From: UBA868 sp016776875
Lineage (GTDB): Bacteria > Pseudomonadota > Gammaproteobacteria > Arenicellales > UBA868
Direction: 5' to 3'
Length of the DNA: 64,000 bases
Assembly: GCA_051201585.1 (NCBI GenBank)
Contig: CP179198.1
Coordinates: 1,798,001 to 1,862,000 of the forward strand
The notes beneath the pieces are model-generated. The model had not been told where the DNA came from. It was given only the letters and a program-made list of their open reading frames with translations, and searched no databases. Positions 18,280-27,819 of this stretch are shown in pieces (the first letter of the stretch is position 1; the number at the start of each line of letters is the position of its first letter). The position numbers and the translations under genes were made by a program.

Positions 18280-18522
18280 TTACTCATCGCTTGCATCAAG
18301 TTCTGCGGCCAGCCCCCTCTTTGTGACTAATACAAGCGCATCGGTGAGTTTTCTCTGCGTCGTCTGGAGCGCATCGATAAAGGCCTGCCCTGCTTCTGCT
18401 ACCTCGTCCACACTAATCGAATCGTCTTTCACAAAATACCATTGATCCTCGAGCTCATTGGTCTGCTTTAACGAAGCCATTGCCTCCTCGACAACTGCCA
18501 TATCTAAATCAATTTCACTCAT
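18280..18522 (-). CDS. Small acidic helical protein (dispersed family)
   Basis: An 80-residue protein, MSEIDLDMAVVEEAMASLKQ at the start, with DEVAEAGQAFIDALQTTQRK and an acidic tail. The AGQAFIDALQ core aligns by eye with ADDYIRALEE (3909-4187), AQAYITQLEA (30459-30665) and AKAYIESLED (51355-51645). All are 68-96 residues, acidic, helical and without a signal peptide. Function unknown. A Trp-Tyr-Phe cluster (DQWYFVKDD) marks the first half. Confidence 0.6.
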   Translation of the reverse strand: MSEIDLDMAVVEEAMASLKQTNELEDQWYFVKDDSISVDEVAEAGQAFIDALQTTQRKLTDALVLVTKRGLAAELDASDE

Positions 18523-18727
18523 TTAAGGCTCGTATTTCTCCATGATATTTAAAACGTTTGTGGATGCCACTTTTGTTCAAGACAAAAACCAGGTCCAGTC
18601 TTATGCTCAAACGACAGGCATCGGTTGAAAGAGGGTATCTCTCTGCGAATCAAAAGCTGGGGGGATTATTTCTCCGGGCTCTAATTATATTCCTTTTACT
18701 TTCGCTGGCAGAAGAATCTAACGTTGA

Positions 18728-18868
18728 TCAATGATCGTCTCGAAAATGACGAATCTTGTTCTGCGTCCAATAGAAACTGACCTTAATCCAATGATTGCCT
18801 AATGCGCACCCCGTTATTAGACCAACAAGAAACACCGCGATTAGGAGTAACAAAATGTCGATGTTCAT
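18728..18868 (-). CDS. 46-residue membrane microprotein
   Basis: ATG at 18866-18868, TGA at 18728-18730. The product starts MNIDILLLLIAVFLVGLITG, a single membrane span, followed by CALGNHWIKVSFYWTQNK and a His/Arg/Asp tail. AAGG lies seven bases before the ATG on the coding strand, a good ribosome binding site. It lies 205 bases upstream of the small helical gene at 18280-18522 on the same strand. No family recognised. Confidence 0.55.
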   Translation of the reverse strand: MNIDILLLLIAVFLVGLITGCALGNHWIKVSFYWTQNKIRHFRDDH

Positions 18869-19068
18869 TATTTACCTTAGTGACAATCTCGAGTGCTTTA
18901 TACGAAAATTTCTGGGCGATAGGTCACGACTGAGCGCGGAACAGTCAAGACATACTTGATGTTCTGGAAATTTTGATCTGCCAACTTCTTCACTTGATAT
19001 TCACAAATTTTAAACCTTTTAATCACATTCTTTCGGTTTAAATTCGAAAAAAACCGGAGCAGAGAACA

Positions 19069-19233
19069 ATGAAATCAATATTTGCCGTTTTAATTACGAC
19101 CTTTACTTTAATTACATCCCAACCGTTATTTGCGGGTGGCTGCTCCGGCAGCGATCATGATCACGGTGACAATTATGATAAAGATCAAGCGTCCCTAGAG
19201 ACCGACAACGAGAGAGGCGGCGGAAACTACTAA
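19069..19233 (+). CDS. 54-residue secreted His/Asp/Gly-rich microprotein
   Basis: ATG at 19069, TAA at 19231-19233, with GGAGCAGAG just upstream. The first 24 residues (MKSIFAVLITTFTLITSQPL then FAGG) are a clear signal peptide with an A-x-A-like end. The mature part, about 30 residues, has a Cys, SDHDHGDNYDKD and a glycine-rich end, which could bind metal. The nearby ZIP-like and haem-type membrane genes make a metal link worth testing, but this is inference. Confidence 0.6.
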   Translation: MKSIFAVLITTFTLITSQPLFAGGCSGSDHDHGDNYDKDQASLETDNERGGGNY

Positions 19234-19266
19234 CGCCCACCAAGCGGTTTCATCCGAGACAGGGTC

Positions 19267-19935
19267 TCACCGAGGCCCTTGTTTCGCGTACCTTGCCAGC
19301 ATAGTCATTAATACCGCAGAAAAGGCGACCAATGAAACCGGCGGAAGGTATCCGTGCCAACCTTCCGGATGGAGCCATCCCGTCACGCCCATCACAAATA
19401 CGTGTCCTCCAGAAATGATCAGGCTCACGTATCCCAATCGCTGACCCCGCTTCCACCGCTCCACACCCACCGCCTCGATCATGAATGGCAGCGACGTTAT
19501 CGCCGTCACTGACAGACACCATAAACTCAGAATACCAAACAACATGCTGAGTTCGCCTGTAATATTCAATCGTCCGGTTATCTCAAAAAATTTCGGATAG
19601 TACTCTGGCGAGAAGAGCAACAACGCCATGAGCGCATGGATCGCCGCCATTGAAAAGCCCATCAGCCCGCAGAATTTAACCAGAATCAATTGCTTTGGCG
19701 GATTACTGGAATAAGTCTTAATCCATTTACCTACAAGATAAGACATCGAAATAAAGAAAACAGCGGCTAACGCTAGCGCTTTATTCAAAATAAACAACGG
19801 TAGATGCGTCCAACCAACGCCGGCAAATATGTGGTATCGGATAACAGCGTAGCTTAAGGCGATTCCCAACAGGAATAAAAACCATCTTGCCGTAAACGAC
19901 TGCACCAAACGATCGCTGACCCTATTTTGATTCAT
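19267..19935 (-). CDS. Haem-type integral membrane protein (ferric reductase/cytochrome b-like)
   Basis: A 222-residue protein with about six membrane spans. Histidines lie within or next to spans: H35 in RYHIFAG, one in SMAAIHALMALLLF and one in ISGGHVFVMG, with a late WLHPEGWHGY loop. This arrangement resembles ferric reductase-like and MsrQ-like b-type haem proteins that pass electrons across the membrane. The family match is by pattern only. It follows a secreted-protein gene (19948-20526) by 12 bases on the same strand, so the two are probably one operon. Confidence 0.6.
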   Translation of the reverse strand: MNQNRVSDRLVQSFTARWFLFLLGIALSYAVIRYHIFAGVGWTHLPLFILNKALALAAVFFISMSYLVGKWIKTYSSNPPKQLILVKFCGLMGFSMAAIHALMALLLFSPEYYPKFFEITGRLNITGELSMLFGILSLWCLSVTAITSLPFMIEAVGVERWKRGQRLGYVSLIISGGHVFVMGVTGWLHPEGWHGYLPPVSLVAFSAVLMTMLARYAKQGPR

Positions 19936-19947
19936 GGCAAGTATCTC

Positions 19948-20526
19948 TCACTGAGTTTCGGAACGAGTTTCAAGGTAAGCCCCAAAGGCCGAATCTGACA
20001 GCAATTGACCGAGGCCGCGTTGATCCGCATTAAAAGTTAACTCCGGATTAAAGGTCGGCGCCTTCAGAAAGAGTGCGATTGCCTCTTCGTCGGAGCCGGT
20101 TAACTCCTGGCTATTTGACTCAAGAAACGCAGAAAGTGCATTACCCCACGCATCACACCGGAGATAAAGATCGTGCAGCGATTCTGCATTCTGTTCGTAA
20201 ACTACAGAAAGCCGCATGAGCTCCGCATCTCTAATTGAACGGAGCTCGCGGTTTGTCGGCAGATCCCCATTACTCGACTGGTTCGCAACATAAACCGCAT
20301 GAAACACTTGCTCCATCATGCTCATGGAGCCGTAAAACTGCTCGATATAATCAGAGGGTATCTTCGTTATCTCTACGAGTGAATCTGGCGGAATCAAGGT
20401 CGACACATAAGCGATCGCACTACAACTTAATGCATCCCGACTCACCTCGCTGTCCGCGTGACCATAGCCGACCGCAACCAAACTAGCCAGAATGGCTAAC
20501 ATTTTTTTAACACGCAAGATGATCAA
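19948..20526 (-). CDS. Secreted hypothetical protein
   Basis: A 192-residue protein with a signal peptide (about residues 9-24, MLAILASLVAVGYGHA) and a mainly helical mature part. Two cysteines (CSAIAYV and LRCDAWG) may pair. No family recognised. It directly precedes the haem-type membrane protein gene, 12 bases apart, suggesting a shared periplasmic or electron-transfer role, which is inference. Confidence 0.6.
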   Translation of the reverse strand: MIILRVKKMLAILASLVAVGYGHADSEVSRDALSCSAIAYVSTLIPPDSLVEITKIPSDYIEQFYGSMSMMEQVFHAVYVANQSSNGDLPTNRELRSIRDAELMRLSVVYEQNAESLHDLYLRCDAWGNALSAFLESNSQELTGSDEEAIALFLKAPTFNPELTFNADQRGLGQLLSDSAFGAYLETRSETQ

Positions 20527-20633
20527 AATTTTCTCCTAAAAAAACCAACCTCAAACCCTGTTTCACAAATAACGGCTAACCATATTAATAAATGTCATTT
20601 GAATTTTGATTCAGATAACCGAGCGATGTCGAC

Positions 20634-23600
20634 TTAAACCTGCTCTGGTCGCGCCAGTCTTTCGCGAGCGGTCTGCACTGTCGAGTAAAGAGCTGGGATC
20701 ATCAAGATTCCGAACAGGGTGGCTGCAAGCATGCCACCGAAAACTGCAAGTCCGATTGAGATCCGACTTGCAGCACCCGCTCCACTTGCTAAAACCAGTG
20801 GCATGACGCCAAGCACAAACGAGATTGCTGTCATGATTACCGCTCTAAACCTTAACTCAGCCCCTTGCATTGTTGCATCAAAAATTGATTTACCTTCCTC
20901 TCTTAACTGTTTGGAAAACTCAACAATTAAAATGGCATTTTTTGAAGCAAGGCCAATCAACATAATCAACCCCACCTGGGTGTATAAATTGACCGGCAAG
21001 CCCACGGCACCCACGGCCGCCAAAGCGCCCAACAAAGCGATCGGTACCGAAAGTAAAACACTGGCTGGAATCGCCCAGCTCTCGTACTGAGCCACCAAAA
21101 ACAGATACACAAAGATCAAGGACAAGGCGATGATGATGCTCACCTGGCCAGCAGCTTTTATTTCCTGATATGACATGCCCGTCCATTCAAAAGCCATGGT
21201 ATCGCTTAAGTATTCTTTTGCCACACGCTCCATTGCAATGATTGCATCGCCTGAACTTTTCCCAGCGGCCGCATTGCCGCTAATTGTTGCCGAACGAAAT
21301 AAATTGTAACGATCAACAATGTCGGGGCCAATCGCAGACTCGACTCGAGTGACTGCTGCGAGTGGTACCATTTCCCCGGCATTATTACGCACAAAAAGCT
21401 TTCCGATGTCTTGGGGTTCGTTCCGAGCATCTGCTTCAGCCTGAACCATAACGCGATACGTCCTGCCCAACCGATTGAAGTCGTTGACATAGAGGCCGCC
21501 CAACTGCGTCTGCAAGGTTGAAAAAATCTCGCTTAACGAAACTCCCAAAACCTTCGCTTTTTCACGATCCACTTCGAGCCAGACCCTTGGCGCAGATGCC
21601 GAGAAAGTTGAAGAAATACCGGTCAGGTCCGGGTCTTGATTTGCTGCAACGATAAGACCATTTAACGAGGACTCAAGATCAACGAGACTGCCGCCGGATA
21701 AATCCTGAAGAACAAACTCAAAACCGGACGTCGAGCCCAATCCAGGAATCGGGGGTGGTACAAACGGAATAATACGGGCGTCACTATTAGAACTCGCAAT
21801 CGCTCGTAGTTTGCCAAATATCGTTCTAAGCGATAATTCAGGTGTTTGCCGATTATCCCAATGATCCAGTATTCCGATGATGAATGCGGGATTCGGTGAC
21901 ATTGAACCACTGAGCATGCTAAAGCCCGCAACAGACATGACGTCAGTTACCCCTGCTATCTCACTCAGTTCGTTCTCAATATCGGTCAACACTAACTCGG
22001 TACGATTCAAAGACGCCCCGTCCGGAAGTCGCAAATCGACCATAAACGCACCCTGATCCTCGTAGGGTAAAAACCCAGTCGGAAGATTCTTAAACAAATA
22101 CCCCATCCCCGAAAAAATCACAATCAGCAAAACGATCGTAACCAGTCCACGCCGCACGAAAATGGCGGCAATCCTGGTATAACCACGGGTTATCGAACCA
22201 AAGAAACGATTAAAAATTTGATACCAACGTGGCTCTTTGCCTGCGGGCTTCAGCAGGACTGCACATAATGCGGGACTCAGCGTTAACGCATTTATTGAAG
22301 AGATGGCAACCGCCGCGGAAATCGTCACTGCAAACTGCCGAAACAATTCGCCGGTAATCCCGGGAATCATTGCAACGGGGACAAAGACTGCAAGCAGCAC
22401 AAGTGTTGTCGCGATAACAGGTCCGGCAACCTCGTGCATTGCCAGTCGAGTGGCCTCGACGGGCGTCTTGCCATCTGCAATATGGCGCTGGGTATTCTCG
22501 ACAACCACGATTGCATCATCGACAACAATTCCGATCGCTAAAATAAGAGCAAACAGCACGATCGTATTAATCGAGAAACCGGCCATCAGCAATACAGCAA
22601 AAGTCCCGATCAAAGAGACAGGAACCGCAATGCCAGGCACAAGTGTCGCACGCCAATCTCCCAGAAATATAAAAACGACCAGGACGACCAAAGCAATAGC
22701 CTGAAAAAGCGTCACAATCACTTCGCGAATCGATATACGAACGTAGCGAGTTGTGTCATAAAGAATGCTGTAGCGCATGTCGGCCGGAAAACGCTCAGAG
22801 AGACTATCGAGTTGAATGCGAACCTGATCTGCAACGTCAAGCGCATTGGCGCTCGGCAATTGATAGATACCCATGACTACTGCCGGGTTTCCATTCAGCC
22901 TTCCGTACGCTCCATATGACTGGGATCCAAGCTCTACTTGAGCGACATCCCCCAAACGAACCTTGGCACCATCAGGGTTCACACGAATCATGATGTTCTT
23001 AAACTCGTCTGGTTCTGCCAGTCGACCTCGAGTCACAACTGAATACGTAAATACCTGATCATCGGACAACGGCGGTGCGCCAATCTGTCCGGCAGGCACT
23101 TGAACATTTTGCTCTTTTAAAGCGTTGGCAACATCGCTCGCCGTAATGCCAAGACTTGCCATTCGCTGTGGATCAAGCCAGATTCGCATGCCCCACGTGA
23201 GTTCACCAAAAATTGTGGCTTCTCCTACGCCAGAAACGCGCGACAAGGCGTCACGAATATTAATTGACGCGTAGTTTGATAGTGCAATACCATCATGCGT
23301 TCCCTCAGGAGAATCCAGGTTAATCACCATCACCATATCGGTAGACGTTTTGCGCGTGGTTACGCCCTGCCGAACGACCTCCTCGGGCAACTTTGAAGAA
23401 ACAGTCGCGACGCGATTCTGAACGTTTACAGCTGCCATATCTGCATCGGTCCCAACTTCAAACGTTACGGTAATGGTAAGCGCGCCATCATTAGACGCTT
23501 TTGACTGCAGATAAATCATATCCTCGACGCCGTTGATCGCTTCTTCGAGCGGGACGGCAACCGTTTGCTCTACAACCTCTGCGCTCGCACCGGGATAGAT

Positions 23601-23744
23601 CGCTTTGACTTTTACAGTCGGCGGCGTAATCTGGGGAAATTGCGCGACCGGGAGTGCGCTCACTGACAGCAAGCCCACAAGCGTGATGAAAATTGAGATT
23701 ACAAAAGCAAACTTCGGTCGGCTTATAAAAAATTGGCTAAACAT
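20634..23744 (-). CDS. RND efflux pump, HAE1 family (AcrB/MexB-like)
   Basis: A 1036-residue inner-membrane pump with twelve membrane spans and two large periplasmic loops. FFISRPKFAFVISIFITLVG is the N-terminal span. The proton-relay aspartates lie in ILAIGIVVDDAIVVVEN of span 4 and the partner lysine in GLASKNAILIVEFSK of span 10. PGASAEVVEQTVAVPLEEAI is the usual porter-domain start. It exports hydrophobic or amphiphilic drugs with an adaptor and an outer-membrane channel. The adaptor gene lies eight bases upstream; no TolC-type gene is in this window, so the channel must be encoded elsewhere. Confidence 0.95.
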   Translation of the reverse strand: MFSQFFISRPKFAFVISIFITLVGLLSVSALPVAQFPQITPPTVKVKAIYPGASAEVVEQTVAVPLEEAINGVEDMIYLQSKASNDGALTITVTFEVGTDADMAAVNVQNRVATVSSKLPEEVVRQGVTTRKTSTDMVMVINLDSPEGTHDGIALSNYASINIRDALSRVSGVGEATIFGELTWGMRIWLDPQRMASLGITASDVANALKEQNVQVPAGQIGAPPLSDDQVFTYSVVTRGRLAEPDEFKNIMIRVNPDGAKVRLGDVAQVELGSQSYGAYGRLNGNPAVVMGIYQLPSANALDVADQVRIQLDSLSERFPADMRYSILYDTTRYVRISIREVIVTLFQAIALVVLVVFIFLGDWRATLVPGIAVPVSLIGTFAVLLMAGFSINTIVLFALILAIGIVVDDAIVVVENTQRHIADGKTPVEATRLAMHEVAGPVIATTLVLLAVFVPVAMIPGITGELFRQFAVTISAAVAISSINALTLSPALCAVLLKPAGKEPRWYQIFNRFFGSITRGYTRIAAIFVRRGLVTIVLLIVIFSGMGYLFKNLPTGFLPYEDQGAFMVDLRLPDGASLNRTELVLTDIENELSEIAGVTDVMSVAGFSMLSGSMSPNPAFIIGILDHWDNRQTPELSLRTIFGKLRAIASSNSDARIIPFVPPPIPGLGSTSGFEFVLQDLSGGSLVDLESSLNGLIVAANQDPDLTGISSTFSASAPRVWLEVDREKAKVLGVSLSEIFSTLQTQLGGLYVNDFNRLGRTYRVMVQAEADARNEPQDIGKLFVRNNAGEMVPLAAVTRVESAIGPDIVDRYNLFRSATISGNAAAGKSSGDAIIAMERVAKEYLSDTMAFEWTGMSYQEIKAAGQVSIIIALSLIFVYLFLVAQYESWAIPASVLLSVPIALLGALAAVGAVGLPVNLYTQVGLIMLIGLASKNAILIVEFSKQLREEGKSIFDATMQGAELRFRAVIMTAISFVLGVMPLVLASGAGAASRISIGLAVFGGMLAATLFGILMIPALYSTVQTARERLARPEQV

Positions 23745-23752
23745 ATTACGGC

Positions 23753-24859
23753 TTAATTCGACAGTACGACGTTAACCGTCACGCCGGGTCTCACTTTTTG
23801 CAGTCCGCGCGTCACAATTCGTTCTCCAATGGCGAGTCCCGACTTGACAATAAAATTCTCACCGCGAACTTCCCCTACCTCAATTGTTCGCTGCTCTATT
23901 TGGTCTTTGTCATCCACCACTAAAACTGATCGTCCTGACCCGCTTGCCAAGACAGCTTTTTGGGGCACGAGTAAACCGGATTTTCCAGTTTTTCCCTTAA
24001 ACATGACCGAAACAAATTGCCCCGGTCTCAATAATTTTTGCGGATTTGGAAAAGATGCCCTCAACGTCAGCGTGCCTGTGCCGGAATCAATCTCATTACC
24101 AATCAAATTGAGATCCCCCATATGCAGATAACCCTCGCCATTGGACAAGCGTAGCTGTGGGCGTAGCAACGTTCTGGCGCTGCTCGCATCACTCAGTGAA
24201 ACATTGCGTCGAAAGTTAAGGTACTCAACGTCACTAATTGTGAAGTGGACATCTATTGGATCCAGAGCAACGATCGTGGCCAGAACACCCGATTCAGGTC
24301 CAACCAAATTACCAACGTTTACATTGGTCTCACTAATAACGCCCGAAATAGGCGAAACAATCGAGGTATATTGAAGGTCCAGTTTTGCGCGTTGCAACGC
24401 CGCCTTGCTTGCATCGAGAGCGGCCGCCGCAATCCGCGTTGAAGTTCGAGCCGAGTCGGCCTCCTGATCGCTGATCGATTGACTCAGCACCAGCTTTTCC
24501 ATCCGTTCTTGAGTCATCATAGCGTCGTCGAGACGTGCACGATCTGATGCTACCTGAGCTTCCGATTGAGCCACTGAGGCTTGATAACTATCTGACTCGA
24601 TAATATATAGCGTATCTCCTGTAGCGACGGGGCGACCTTCCTCAAAAAGGCGCTCCTCCAGAACACCGTTGATTCGCGCCCGAAGCTCAACGCGACTCGT
24701 CGCGCTCGTACGCCCGATAAATTCCCGGTTCACTTCAATCTGTGATTCATTAAGTTTAATTACCGTAACAACAGGAGTAGTTTTCTCAACCGGCACAGGG
24801 GCTTCTGAGCAAGCCACACCCAACGGCAGAAAGAGACTCAACAACAGTTTTCTTTTCAT
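23753..24859 (-). CDS. RND adaptor (membrane fusion protein, AcrA-like)
   Basis: A 368-residue periplasmic adaptor. The N-terminus MKRKLLLSLFLPLGVACSEA looks like a lipoprotein signal with Cys17, although the position three before Cys is Gly. EFIGRTSATSRVELRARING begins the barrel-sandwich domain, an alpha hairpin spans roughly residues 95-155, and SPISGVISETNVNVGNLVGP is the typical lipoyl-type return strand. It bridges the pump to the outer-membrane channel. Same strand and eight bases from the pump gene: one operon. Confidence 0.93.
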   Translation of the reverse strand: MKRKLLLSLFLPLGVACSEAPVPVEKTTPVVTVIKLNESQIEVNREFIGRTSATSRVELRARINGVLEERLFEEGRPVATGDTLYIIESDSYQASVAQSEAQVASDRARLDDAMMTQERMEKLVLSQSISDQEADSARTSTRIAAAALDASKAALQRAKLDLQYTSIVSPISGVISETNVNVGNLVGPESGVLATIVALDPIDVHFTISDVEYLNFRRNVSLSDASSARTLLRPQLRLSNGEGYLHMGDLNLIGNEIDSGTGTLTLRASFPNPQKLLRPGQFVSVMFKGKTGKSGLLVPQKAVLASGSGRSVLVVDDKDQIEQRTIEVGEVRGENFIVKSGLAIGERIVTRGLQKVRPGVTVNVVLSN

Positions 24860-24996
24860 ATCTGGAAATTAAGGTCGAATAGGGCTAACGAGTCATCTTA
24901 ATACTGTCGATGAAAACAGAATGGATCACTCTTCTTAGGAAGCAATGATACCGTGATCGAGCAGTACATTAAATTCTGAACCACAATTACCCAGAC

Positions 24997-25188
24997 CTAA
25001 CCCTCATCAGACTCATCTTGGCAACTGCGATTCCCGTTAATCTGCTCTGCAGACAATGCTTGAAATCCGTCCCGCACAAAGGCACTTTCCAGATAACGCC
25101 AGAATGGTCTCTCGCGATCAATCGAAAGCACATAACCTTGAACCGGCCATTCATCAGAATAACGACTTTGGAATATGCGAACTCTCAC
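24997..25188 (-). CDS. Small hypothetical protein (63 residues, candidate)
   Basis: Start GTG at 25186-25188 with AGGAGC about nine bases upstream. The product reads MRVRIFQSRYSDEWPVQGYV then LSIDRERPFWRYLESAFVRD, with an aromatic-rich, balanced composition unlike a chance frame, and a Cys/Asp tail. Two longer open frames on the plus strand cross the same DNA (25018-25266 and 25056-25577), but their composition is Arg/Ser/Pro/His biased. I do not recognise a family. Confidence 0.45.
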   Translation of the reverse strand: MRVRIFQSRYSDEWPVQGYVLSIDRERPFWRYLESAFVRDGFQALSAEQINGNRSCQDESDEG

Positions 25189-25474
25189 GACCTTGCTCCT
25201 TTGCCTTGCTTTCTGGTGTTGCGCCAGAAAACCGGTCAAGGCAAATCGGTCGACTCAACGCTTTAACAGGATTTTTTGACCGCCCTGTAAGTTGTCATTT
25301 AAACCGGCGGTTAGCAAGCCTCGACTCCTCTCAGTTTTTTGCAAAAACGAGCGATGATTCCGGGCACGCTTGGATGCTTATCCAAGATAAGCGACTCGAT
25401 ACTATAAGCGCAGTCACTATTTCTTTCAACTGCGGTGATAACGATTTAACTCATATTGATACAAAACAACCGAA

Positions 25475-25906
25475 CTACACAAGAGAGATAAATCGAATCC
25501 ACATCCAGATTAAAACTGCAGTTGATGGTATCCAAATTAAAGCCCGAACAGGGAACCCACCGGCCACAATTAATTGATTGATAAAAATATGATACGCCGA
25601 ATGAGCGACTCTCAAAAAGAAAAACCAGTATCCGAGAGAAATAAAAGTCTCATCAACTTTTCCGGTCACAAAGATGCAAATGCAAACAACATAAAACAGA
25701 ACCGGAAACTCAAACAAGTTAGCCAAGTTTCTCTGGGTATTTTTTAAAAGCCGACTGCCCTCTTTGAAAGGCGGATGACGAAAGGCTTCACCTTGTATGG
25801 TTCCGTCAAGATAAATTTCTTTAAGTCGGAGGGCGGTTGAAAGCAACACAACAAAAACCGTAAGCGCTCCAAGATAAAACATGGGGAAGAAAATTTCCGT
25901 ATTCAT
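25475..25906 (-). CDS. MAPEG-family membrane protein
   Basis: From the ATG at 25906 (GAGGA seven bases upstream) the product is about 143 residues, with four membrane spans. MNTEIFFPMFYLGALTVFVV is span 1, then NTQRNLANLFEFPVLFYVVC, with the family's R-x-x-x-N-x-x-E-x-x-P core, and YWFFFLRVAHSAYHIFI (R-x-x-H-x-x-x-[YH]). MAPEG proteins bind glutathione or eicosanoid-like lipids in eukaryotes; bacterial roles are mostly unknown. A longer frame to 26029 adds a polar extension and is less likely. Confidence 0.85.
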   Translation of the reverse strand: MNTEIFFPMFYLGALTVFVVLLSTALRLKEIYLDGTIQGEAFRHPPFKEGSRLLKNTQRNLANLFEFPVLFYVVCICIFVTGKVDETFISLGYWFFFLRVAHSAYHIFINQLIVAGGFPVRALIWIPSTAVLIWMWIRFISLV

Positions 25907-26104
25907 GGCTTGATCCTCATCAAAATGTTTTGTAATTACGCTTAATGACTGAGGGTTGATTTTACCTATTTCTGGCACGCTATCATTATCCCGGACACGC
26001 TTCCGATTTATATGGAATAATTTCAGCAACAGATGGGGATCTTTCGCGCCCTACATTAGGCATAGACAAATTTTTACGGCAACCTTGTGAACGGTGTGAA
26101 CGCA

Positions 26105-26977
26105 ATGACTCCTGACATGAATTCCTACGAAATTGATCCACGCCCGGTTCAAACTTTCGATATCGCAATGTCGCTGCCTGATGAGATTGCGCGAGCCGCA
26201 TTGCAAAAAGATGGCGTTATTTGCCTTAAAAATGCGCATGATCCGAAATGGCTTTCCTTGATTGAAACTGGAATCAATGAGGCGTTAAACGGGGCAAGCC
26301 AAGATTTGGATATCGTCAAGAAACCGGGTGATGGCGGTCAATTCTCATTTTCGAGTCAGGCTTGGCGTCAGATCGATAATTTTCGAGAGGCTATCTTTGA
26401 CTCTCGCGCCCCTGACATCGCTTGGCAGTTACTTGGTTGCGCGTCAATTAATCTTTTTTACGACTTTCTTTTGATTAAAGAGGCTCACACAAATAAAGCA
26501 GCGACACCGTGGCACCAGGATCATGCGTATTATCCATTAGAGGGTCAGGGCGTCATAAACTGCTGGACAGCGCTCGATACAATCCCAATGGAAACTGCCC
26601 TACGGTTCTGGGCAGGATCACACCGTAAGGCCTGTCTTTTCCAGGCAGCTAATTTTGCAGGCGATTCTGATTACCAACACGTCCAGAGTGATCACCCTGA
26701 GATCCCCGATATCGACAATGATCGATCCGCAGATATCCTGGCATGTCAACTATCGCCTGGGGATATGCTCGTATGGGATTCATTCACGTTCCATAGTGCC
26801 CCAGGTAATTCTCTGGGCACCCGCCGCGCTGCATTCTCAATAAACTGGGCCGCAAACACTATTCGATTTCGCGATATCCCAAGCCTTAAAAGTTATCGTT
26901 CTAAAGATATTTCAGACGGCGATCCGATCACTTGTGAAAAGTTCCCGCAAGTGCGTCCCAGTTTAAAAACGACATGA
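26105..26977 (+). CDS. Phytanoyl-CoA dioxygenase (PhyH) family Fe(II)/2-oxoglutarate oxygenase
   Basis: About 290 residues of double-stranded beta-helix oxygenase. The iron ligands are the HxD in ATPWHQDHAYYPLEGQG and the distal His in WDSFTFHSAPGNS, followed by the 2-oxoglutarate-binding Arg in GTRRAAFSINW. PhyH proteins hydroxylate diverse small molecules, including ectoine (EctD) and phosphonates; this one does not show the EctD signature. The start is uncertain: GTG at 26087 or the ATG at 26105. It stands alone between a divergent MAPEG gene and a convergent gene. Confidence 0.87.
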   Translation: MTPDMNSYEIDPRPVQTFDIAMSLPDEIARAALQKDGVICLKNAHDPKWLSLIETGINEALNGASQDLDIVKKPGDGGQFSFSSQAWRQIDNFREAIFDSRAPDIAWQLLGCASINLFYDFLLIKEAHTNKAATPWHQDHAYYPLEGQGVINCWTALDTIPMETALRFWAGSHRKACLFQAANFAGDSDYQHVQSDHPEIPDIDNDRSADILACQLSPGDMLVWDSFTFHSAPGNSLGTRRAAFSINWAANTIRFRDIPSLKSYRSKDISDGDPITCEKFPQVRPSLKTT

Positions 26978-27096
26978 TTTAATTGCGCGGCTGCACTGAG
27001 CCTTTTTGTCAGCGTCCTGTTGTTTGCGCACGACTATTTAACTGATTTATCGTGTGAATTTTACAAACAAGGTGTTTTAACCAAATCTTGCAATCC

Positions 27097-27717
27097 CTAA
27101 GTTGACGTCTCCGTTTCGCTTCCGCATTTTTTGTATAAATGCCGGTAAGTTGAGTCAACGAGGAGGACATCTTCAAATGAAATTTGCGCATTCCACTGAC
27201 CTTGTGAGCGTGCGCACTTGTGATGATAAAAATGCACCTGCAGTTCGACTGAGTTCGCGTCATCGACTATCCCGCAGATCAGGCCTTGATCCGGATCATC
27301 TACAAGAATCCAATCACCGGTGTCGATGTTGCTTCTCGGACAAGACCTTAAAATCTCGATTTCAACGCTTCTTGGCACCATCCTTCTAAACTCAACCCCA
27401 TATTTCACCGGCGCCTCATCGTTATCGAAGCGGGCAGCGGGGTTATACCATTCAGTAATCTCCATCGGTCTCTCGCCGACAACTTCCCAGTCCATTTCCT
27501 CACTATTCCAACGCCGGTCATCAACATCATGGACGTCGTAGAACGGGAAAATGCCGATCTCATTCTCATCTACCACAAACACAACCAACTCTATGTCTTC
27601 ATCTTTGATTTGGACAATGTCCCCAACGCTGAACGCTTTTCTTTTCAAATCAAATTTCCAAAACTCAACACATCCAAAACGGGAATCAAGATCAACGTGA
27701 AATAAATCACATATCAA
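27097..27717 (-). CDS. Hypothetical 206-residue protein
   Basis: An acidic soluble protein without signal peptide or membrane span. It is rich in short beta-strand-like segments that alternate with acidic turns (VGDIVQIKDEDIELVVFVVD, TGDWILVDDPDQGLICGIVD), as in SH3- or Tudor-like barrels. No family recognised. The first codon available is TTG at 27717 with no clear ribosome binding site, so the start is doubtful. It diverges from the TspO gene. Confidence 0.6.
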   Translation of the reverse strand: MICDLFHVDLDSRFGCVEFWKFDLKRKAFSVGDIVQIKDEDIELVVFVVDENEIGIFPFYDVHDVDDRRWNSEEMDWEVVGERPMEITEWYNPAARFDNDEAPVKYGVEFRRMVPRSVEIEILRSCPRSNIDTGDWILVDDPDQGLICGIVDDANSVELQVHFYHHKCARSQGQWNAQISFEDVLLVDSTYRHLYKKCGSETETST

Positions 27718-27819
27718 GCCATTAAAATTAAAGCGTTACAATCGCTAGTTCTTAATACTACTTTATTTATTAGTGCTGATAATCGATATCTTTTTACTCT
27801 TGTCAATTTTAGGAAAAAA

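Noticed and set aside
25056..25577. Plus-strand frame of 173 codons
   Set aside because: It overlaps the MAPEG gene and a better small minus-strand frame, and its composition is typical of a shadow frame.
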